From: Limnephilus marmoratus
Lineage: Eukaryota > Arthropoda > Insecta > Trichoptera > Limnephilidae
Direction: 5' to 3'
Length of the DNA: 64,000 nt
Assembly: GCA_917880885.1 (NCBI GenBank)
Contig: OU862908.1
Span: forward strand, 14,619,501 to 14,683,500
Numbering within the stretch: position 1 is the stretch's first letter; each line of letters opens with the position of its first letter. The translations under genes were made by a program, and so were the position numbers. The notes under the pieces were generated by a model, which was given only the letters and a program-made list of their open reading frames with translations, ran no database searches and was not told the DNA's origin. This document shows positions 56,737 through 64,000 of the stretch, piece by piece.

Positions 56737-57079
56737 AGGATAGAATGGAGAGGAAGTTCTGAGAAAGAATAAGGAATGAGGGGTCAGTGTGTTCAGGAGT
56801 GATAAACGGCGATCGGTTGAGCCTCGAGAGACTGGATTGAGAGGTCAAACCTCAACAAGAGGCCTCCACCGCCACGCAGTTCGTAGGTAGACGCAACCGC
56901 CGCCAAGACCTAGACAAACGCCAAGACCTAGAAAAACGTCACCCCATGAATCTGAGCACCCCTTCTAAGTCACCAAATGCAACGTACCACTTGGGATGAC
57001 CAATGTCTGAGGTGTTGGTTTAATAAATGTTTCCCGAGGCGTCACACCCGCCTTCCAAATTTAGCAGAAATGTGGTGGC

Positions 57080-57850
57080 TTGTCTGCAGGATTTGGATAC
57101 GGATTTATCATATGTCTACGGATTTATTATATTTGAAAGAGAGAGTATGAAAACAATGTGCAACATAGTTGTGAATGATGAGTAATTGGAGCAGGTGGAT
57201 GAGTTTGTGTACTTGGGAAGTATGTTTACGAGAGATGGGAGGGCTGACAGAGATATCGAAAAAGGGTAAATGTAGGCAACTCTATTAATGGAGGACTGAA
57301 CGCCGTTGGCGCCAACAAAAAACTGTCCAAAGAAGCGAAGTTAGCCGTCCATAATGGAGTGCTGGTACCTACCCTGATGTATGGCAGTGAGGCATGGAAC
57401 TGGCAGAGGAAGGATGAAAGTAGACCGAATGCTGTAGAAATGCAATCCCTGAGGCGTATGTGCGGTAAAACCATGTCCGATCGTGTGAGAAAAGATGCAA
57501 GGCTGACGTAAGCGTAATGAGTAAGATTAAGAAAGGGACGCTCAGATGGTTTGGGCATGTAGAGCGAATGAACGAGGAAAGGAGTGTAAGGAGAATATAC
57601 GACGCAAATGTGAATGGTAGAAGAAGTCGGGGACGCCCGAGGAAGACATGGCATGACCAAGTGAATCAGATACTTGAGTCGGGCCATGTGAAGAGTCGGA
57701 ATAATAGAAGAGCATGTATGCGACAATGTATGAATGTGAACGAGGCAAGGAGTGTGTGCCAAGATCGAGTTGTTTGGCGGTCCGTCCTCTCTGCCTACCC
57801 CTGCGGAGAAACGGCGTGATGGTTAGTTAGTTAGTTATTTAATAATATAA
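57080..57850 (+). mobile_element. LINE ORF2 C-terminus (RTE-like family, best copy)
   Basis: Reads VEQVDEFVYLGSMFTRDGRA, LSKEAKLAVHNGVLVPTLMY + GSEAW, then the open frame at 57517-57819: KIKKGTLRWFGHVERMNEER, GRRSRGRPRKTWHDQVNQIL, NRRACMRQCMNVNEARSVCQ. This is the well-known end of insect endonuclease/reverse-transcriptase LINEs. At least two frame breaks precede 57517. Relatives at 6250-6750 (+) and 50030-50425 (-). Confidence 0.92.
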
Positions 57851-57964
57851 GTAAATACACATTTCTTCAATGAGTGACACTAAATCCATATATTTTTTTT
57901 ATAAATAATTTTTAACTAGTTTGTGGAATATAACCCCAATAAGAGCACTTAAAAGGACTCCAGT

Positions 57965-58355
57965 TACTAATATCTTCAGCCTGTATGTCGGACGAATATC
58001 TACAGCTCATATGTTGAACTAATATCTACGAACTTCAGAGTGTTGTCTAATATCTACAGAGCGTAGGTTGGACTAATCAGCTAAATGTGCCCAATAGTCC
58101 GATATCAGGGATTTTTACATACATACTTACATAAATTAAGTTTTTTGAACTGCATACGCAATATTACGTTATTCCAATATGCTATACATAATTGCAAATT
58201 CAACCTCTGCCAGTACTGTAGATATTCGTCAACACTTTGGTTCTCATAGATATTAGTCAACAGTTTGAGCTGTAGACATTCGTCAACACTTTGATTCTCA
58301 TAGATATTAGTTCGATTTTTTCAGTTTTTGAAATTCCTGTAGATATTAGTAGACG
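57965..58355. mobile_element. foldback element with tandem TAATATCTACAG motifs
   Basis: Left part has four units of AATATCTACAG + spacer + GTTGGACT (57968-58075). The right part (58215-58352) has them in reverse, CTGTAGATATTCGTCAACAC. The middle is unrelated. Confidence 0.75.
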
Positions 58356-59935
58356 CCTCCCTTAAAAGTAAGGTAAGTACGTAGTTCGTAAAGTTACATT
58401 CTACAAACATGTAAGTTTCTGTTAAGTATGTGCAAACAAATGGATTGGGGCATAAATAATTATATTTGTGGTTTCAACAGTTTTAAAGTGTTTTAAGTTT
58501 TAGTGGCCTTCGTATAAATGGATTTCCCAAACATTGCCGTCTAATATTTTCCTACCCTCCCATTCATATAATCCACATGATCCAACTGCCGAAATTGTTT
58601 TGTTGAGTTCTTTAGACAGATCCTTCGCTGATGAAGGAAGTTACTCTTTCAAGAGTATTTATTGCCGTGAAATTCGTTGAAAAGATATTGAAGGGCAAGA
58701 GTAGTAATGCATCCAGAGATTATTAGTAAACGACTGCTAGACGAAGATAGTAATTGCTAAACAATGGGTAATAATGTCACTAAAAAAGCATCCTGATCCG
58801 AGATATTATTGTCTCTGCTTTACATAAACATGTCAGAAACTGTGACAATATTTATGGCGGGCCCCTATTTCAACATCTTCAGTCGTTCGAACTTGATCAG
58901 TGAAGCAAAGACAACAAATATTCAGTTGGAACTGTGGAAGTTTCTACGGAAAGCACTTTGCCATATATCATCGCAGGCGCATTCTAAGACGTGTTTAATT
59001 GTTTTATGATCGCAGCGTCTTCACGGTATTAAGGGTGACGAGTGAGACTGTCAACCTGACAAGCATCCCTCAGCGGGTAGTTCCCGTGGCGCACTAGGGG
59101 TAGTTCCGTACAATAGAGCTGTTATGTCCTGTCCTAGGGATGTACATTCGAAACAATGTTCTTCGGCCGTCGACAGCTAAGATTTTTGTTGATCGTGGGG
59201 GGTGTCGTTACGAGCTACCATTTGTATTACGCTGGCAATTTAGTCTATTGTTTTGAATAATACTCCTACGTGCTATAAAGGACTCCCCCTGACGATTTTG
59301 CAATGCTTATTCATTCCTCGGTCCACGTAAGTCAGGTAGTCACTTGTTTACATGCAATTTGTATTGCCAAGGAGCAGAAGCGGGAACAAAGCATCGCATA
59401 TTTCACCCGAAGTGTATCACCAGATTTAGCCTTGTAAAATACTAACTACTTCTCTAATTGGGGATTATTATTTCTGGTTCTGGATGAGACGCTCGTTTTT
59501 TCAAAACAAATAATAACAATGTGAAATCCGTTTGTTTGTTGTGATTCTGATTTTCTATAGAAATATTTGAGCTTGAACACATTAAAGTACATTAAACAAT
59601 AAGTAACAACAAAAAAATCACATAAAATAACTGACTTCTGTATTCAAAGTACTGGAAGCAACCTACCAAGTGAAGACAAAAAGGTAAAAGTAATTATTGT
59701 CACTTTGTTCATAAATATAACAACTACAATAGTAATCCAGAAGAGGTAAATTAATATTTAAGTTTACTGTGTTCTTTATAATATTGTTCGTGGCATCGTG
59801 TAATTATTTTATTTATATAAATTGCGTAGCCAATTGTATGATTCATCCAGAACTGGCCTGAGCATTTTTTTAGAAAACAAAACTTTGGACTTCTCACAAA
59901 TTACGCATGTTTTGAAGTCAGTGGCAGAATTGGTA
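58356..59935. other. no gene recognised
   Basis: Includes a GC-richer stretch at 59010-59230; no repeat or protein similarity. Confidence 0.4.
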
Positions 59936-59937
59936 GT

Positions 59938-60320
59938 TTTTTTTTTACATTAACCACACAGGAGGCTCTGAGGAAAATAATTTCCCTCAGGGCCTGTGTC
60001 ATATTTGAAGATGCTGTGTGGTGGGTCTTTTTGGGTTGAGGAAGGAGTGAACATGGGTCTTGAAGAGACCGAGCTGTTGAACTTAAGAATAACGAGTCGT
60101 AGAAACGACTTGTTCTCATGTGACTAATGTCATCCGTGTATAGATGTTGGGCGCGTAATTTGTGGCGTGTTTCCCGACTATGCACCGGTGTCGAGGAGAT
60201 CAATGACGCTAGTTCCTCGGAGCATCTTCCATTATAATACCGGTAGTACAAAGACAGCAGGAGTAGGAGATTTTCAAATATTGTTAGGTTTTTCGTAGCC
60301 TGGAAATATGTTGTCATGCT
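59938..60320 (-). mobile_element. LINE C-terminus and tail (family of 62160-62790)
   Basis: Minus frame reads LYYRYYNGRCSEELASLISS, TRHKLRAQHLY and RFYDSLFLSSTARSLQDPCS, followed by the CACCACACAGCATCTTCAAA tail. The 62-kb copy has LFYQYYDGRCSEDLASMILS at the same place. Confidence 0.88.
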
Positions 60321-60379
60321 TTTAAAAAATTGTAAATAAATAGAATTGGATCTTATTGGAAAGATTAGTACAACTTGAA

Positions 60380-61990
60380 CCACGCGAGTTCAAGAAAACT
60401 ACCAAAAACCGGAATTTTTAAACCAAAATATGTTTTTTTTATTATTTAATGTAGATAGGTACCTCCATAGATCTTATATTCAACTTTAGTTTCATGCACA
60501 AAAAAGTACCGAATAATAATTGCGATATATTTTGGAAATTAAATTCAAGTGTGCCTACACGCGAACCATTAGGTACACCTGGGAAACCGTTTCGCAGTAT
60601 CAGGCATAAAATCTTGGAATAAACTCATTTTCATCTAAGACGAAACAGAACTCAAAATATTTCGTAGTTTAACTCAAAACTGATCTCCATAGAAAATTAT
60701 GTTCAAACAAAATAATCAATTTAAAACGAAATCCACTAGATGGATACATACTTAATCGACATTAACTTGATTTTATCTGCACTACACCTGCAGCCCGCAA
60801 TCTTAAATATGCAAATACGAGTTATCGTTTTAATTTAATCTAGTTAGTTAAAAGAAGTAAATAAGTACCTACCTACCTGTATGATAATTTTACTAGACTT
60901 ATTTTCGCTGCTTTATAAAGCTCCCTTGTTGTATTTCACTGCGATAGGACTACAAAAATTATAACAAATAACTGCCAAGATGGCATGGGTGTTGTCGAAA
61001 CTAATTGCCTATATTATCTCAAACAGAATGATATGACTTGTAATGAGAGGGTAGGTATTTAAAAAAAATATTAGTGTTCCTACATATTAAGATTGTCAGT
61101 CAATAACATGTTTTTATCAGCTAGGTTTTGGATAGAATATAGTTTTCTTGGTTGTCATACATCCAAAATGCGCTGAATTCCAACCAAACAATGTCGTGTA
61201 CTTGCTTTCTAGCAAACACTTGCCATCTAGACAGGTAATTTTATTGGAAGATTTTCCCATTTACAGGTACAGGCAGAGCCATCTATGATTCCGCACCGGC
61301 AAGAGCAGGCAGAACCAAGAACCACCCAAGGTAGGCCCTCTGGGAGCATAACCGAGAGCCACAATGCCTCGCAGGTCTGAAAAAGAGCTGTCTAATTCAA
61401 TGGCCATATATCACCCAGTGTCTTTTGTCATGGCGACGAAAGCTACATAGTACAATATGTATCAACGCCCATTTGCCTTTATTGTCAACCGGTGTTAGCG
61501 GCGGCTTTATATGTTGACCTATTAAATGTTTCCCGAAGAATGGCTGGAGAATGGTGGCCGACATGTCTTTGAGGATGAATAAGACCGCACACGAATAGAC
61601 GCTGGGAGATCTAGGAGATGTACATTGATAAGTTATTATGCTCCAGATCATTCATACTCAGACTTTCAGGGGTTTCTGTTCTCTGGGGAAAGACAATGAA
61701 AAGCACATAAAAGTAGGCACTGCCCAGGTAGATAGATAGGTACTGATCTCCATTATTTTTCTTATGCAAGACGTGTTGATGCGAAGGTTTATAGTTACCT
61801 ATATTTCACTCTGCTAGATGTTCATTTGTTGTCGAGAAAACATACAAACTCGCAATTGAAGAAGATTTCTGGTATAACAATCGTAGGTGTTAGTTTTAAA
61901 AAAAACTTTCATGATATCACGGAGAATATAGCTTGTTATTTAGCTCATAAGATTTCCTTCCAAAAATTTGAAATCCTGTAATAAATATTA
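60380..61990. other. no gene recognised
   Basis: AT-rich. 61260-61620 is GC-richer and shares CTATTAAATGTTTCCCGAAG with a similar string near 57025, possibly an old repeat. Confidence 0.35.
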
Positions 61991-62005
61991 TATAGAAATT
62001 GCATA

Positions 62006-62134
62006 GGGGGCATACATTTTCTTCCAATCTAGACCCCCTTGGTGAGATAAATTTGGGTCACTTCGTATAATTTTTCAAGTAGACGTGATATTTTGCTGGA
62101 CCCTTTTGAGCTCACGTAATTAATGTATGCCCCC
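62006..62134. mobile_element. 129-bp MITE with GGGGGCATACATT ends
   Basis: Perfect 13-bp inverted ends (62006-62018, 62122-62134) flanked by ATA on each side. No ORF, AT-rich interior. Confidence 0.88.
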
Positions 62135-62269
62135 ATAGCAAGCACATAATTTCCAAAATCTACTTACGTTGCTAACAATGTATATTATACTTGCTTTATT
62201 TGGATCTATCACAAAAATATATAATTATAACGCAATAGGTACAAACACGTACAGGTATGAAATTATAAG

Positions 62270-62790
62270 CAGACTTTATACCGCAGATACTTTAATAGTA
62301 AGTTATACGCAACTGCTAGCCCTGTACAAATCGCAAGTGCGCCCAACTGTTGAAATTGGCGGCCACCTCTGGTGTGGAGCCCCAACATATATGAAAAACT
62401 CTTGACACTATGCAGAAACGGGGCGGTCCGTTTTATAGATTCCCCTTTCTTAACAAGCAGATTGATATCTTTAGTGCACAGACGTCAGATATGTATGCTG
62501 TCCTTGTTCTACCAGTATTACGATGGAAGATGCTCCGAGGACCTTGCGTCAATGATCCTTTCGGCACCGGTGCATATTAGGGAAACACATGAGAACGGGC
62601 CAATTCTACGACTCGTTCTTGCGTGTTCAACAGCTCGGCTGTAGAATGATGTGCCGGCCTCTTAAAGACCCATGTTCACTTCTCCTCTCCTCAAGAAGAC
62701 CCTCCACACAGCATCTTAAAAGATGAAATAGGCCCCGAGAGAAATTATTTTCCTCTGGGCCTCCTGTATGGAATTAATGTAAAAAAGAAA
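62270..62790 (+). mobile_element. LINE C-terminus and 3' tail
   Basis: ALYKSQVRPTVEIGGHLWCG + AP, SLVHRRQICMLSLFYQYYDG, RCSEDLASMILSAPVHIRET. One frameshift at about 62400 and a stop at 62641. Ends with CCTCCACACAGCATCTTAAA, GGGCCTCCTGTATGGAATTA and ATGTAAAAAAG; this 3' end is shared with SINE-B. Confidence 0.9.
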
Positions 62791-62939
62791 AGAAATTGAC
62801 AATTTTAACAAACCAAAGAATTCTTTACCAGGATACTAATATAGGTATCATAAATAATATATATATTTGTTTTTTCATGTAATTTAAAATGATACCATAA
62901 AGCGAATTGATAATTATTAAAGAAAACTTTATAATTTTT

Positions 62940-62985
62940 GGACTTTTTACAACACCACACAAGAGTCCTTCTGCTCCCGTAAAAA
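62940..62985 (-). mobile_element. SINE-A tail fragment
   Basis: ACCACACAAGAGTCCTTCTG + CTCCCGT matches the inverted SINE-A 3' end only. Confidence 0.6.
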
Positions 62986-62989
62986 TATT

Positions 62990-64000
62990 ATTGCGATTAT
63001 TTTCGAGTCATTTCGCGTATTGGGACATCGAGTGATCTGTTCGACAAACTAACACCGAAGTGTCTAAAGGTCTGAAGCATTGTGGCGGGAGGAACTGATT
63101 TCCTTGGGGGGTATTATTACTGCTGTCGAAATCTTCCTTCAAATTAGTTCCACTCCCAATCATAAAGCCCTGATCACCTGTCCGGCCTGCTGCGCTCCTG
63201 GCACCTGGGAAATTGTACCGTTTAAAGAAAACCATCAATGCAGCTAGCAATCAGTCATGTGCTTGTTCAAAATATAATTTTGTTAATTTATCAATTATAA
63301 TTATAATTTTGTTATATTTATAAGTTTTTTCACTATTTTATTTCCTCAAATTAGATAGGTTGGCTCCCTAAGCGCTTATTCTTTATTAGATAGTTGGTTT
63401 TCTTTTTTTTATAATAAGAAGAATTAATAAGAATTATTGGCATTTTTGTTAATATGCAATTATGCAATAACCTACCAAGGAAAGTTTTAAAAATAACAAG
63501 TTCAAATATTAATTTAGGTATGCAGGTAGGTACCTAAAAATTTGCAGAAAAATCATCTTCTTTCGGAAAGTACAGTTTGTCAAATAAGATTAGAAAACAT
63601 AGGAGGGCGCCACTGTTGTTCAAATGGCAATGATAAAAATATAATCATGGTGGTAATCTAAAGCTGTGTAACCTACATTTTTATTAAAATTTAAAAAGGC
63701 ATAAAAGTGAACCAAATATTTTTTCATTCCACCGATTTCAAAATTAGAATTGCGTATAGGTATATTATTATTATATCTTTGCAATTTTGTGTTAACGTAA
63801 AGAAGAATAACGATATTGTAATAAAATATAAAGCACATTTTAGAATTTGCTCACATTTATTTAATATTAGTTTAAGTAGGTCAGAGTACCTACTAACGTT
63901 GTTCAGGCTTAAGATCTTGTCTTTAGTTTTAGATCTGAATATATTTAGCTCATTCAGATCTAAAAGCAGTGTAACTAATCATCATCAACATCACTCTTGG
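62990..64000. other. no gene recognised
   Basis: 63010-63240 is GC-richer with a minus-strand open frame of 80 codons, not recognised; the rest is AT-rich. Confidence 0.35.

Noticed and set aside
1..64000. CRISPR array, operon, phage or other prokaryotic system
   Set aside because: Tandem arrays lack spacers, genes are split by introns, and repeats are eukaryotic TEs.

Overview
The window looks like insect nuclear DNA, most likely from a moth or butterfly. It is AT-rich, has small exons split by introns of up to about 21 kb, and is packed with short non-autonomous transposons, tRNA-headed SINEs and decayed LINE fragments. The assignment to Lepidoptera is an inference from the repeat style (including frequent GTAGGTACCTAC-like strings), not from a diagnostic marker.

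Only one host protein-coding gene can be supported. It lies on the + strand from about 9.25 to 42.9 kb and encodes a Pax3/7-type transcription factor (paired domain, octapeptide, Ser50 homeodomain) that fits gooseberry (gsb) best. Six coding exons join with consistent phases: 9251-9293, 16970-17142, 17855-18113, 39234-39433, 40128-40498 and 42748-42868. They sum to 1167 nt, or 388 codons plus a stop. The first exon is the least certain. About 193 bp downstream of exon 2 lies a second, broken copy of that paired-box exon.

Layout: 1-9 kb is upstream DNA with a hAT-like MITE, SINE-A copies and LINE remnants. 9.3-17 kb is intron 1. 17.1-17.9 kb is intron 2, with the pseudo-exon. 18.1-39.2 kb is intron 3, full of nested MITEs, SINEs, a Helitron-like element, a BEL/Pao fragment and a LINE, with a GC-rich patch carrying a TATA-like motif at 22.1-22.6 kb. 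39.4-42.7 kb holds introns 4 and 5, which are almost repeat-free. 43-64 kb is downstream DNA with more LINE, SINE and MITE copies, and a near-perfect 103-bp-arm palindrome at 52.8-53.0 kb that contains tRNA T-arm-like sequence.

Several repeat families recur and can be defined within the window: SINE-A (tRNA-like head), a second short element (SINE-B) whose 3' end matches a LINE tail, and MITE families with recognisable terminal inverted repeats and sometimes target-site duplications. No rRNA, bona fide tRNA or CRISPR feature was found.
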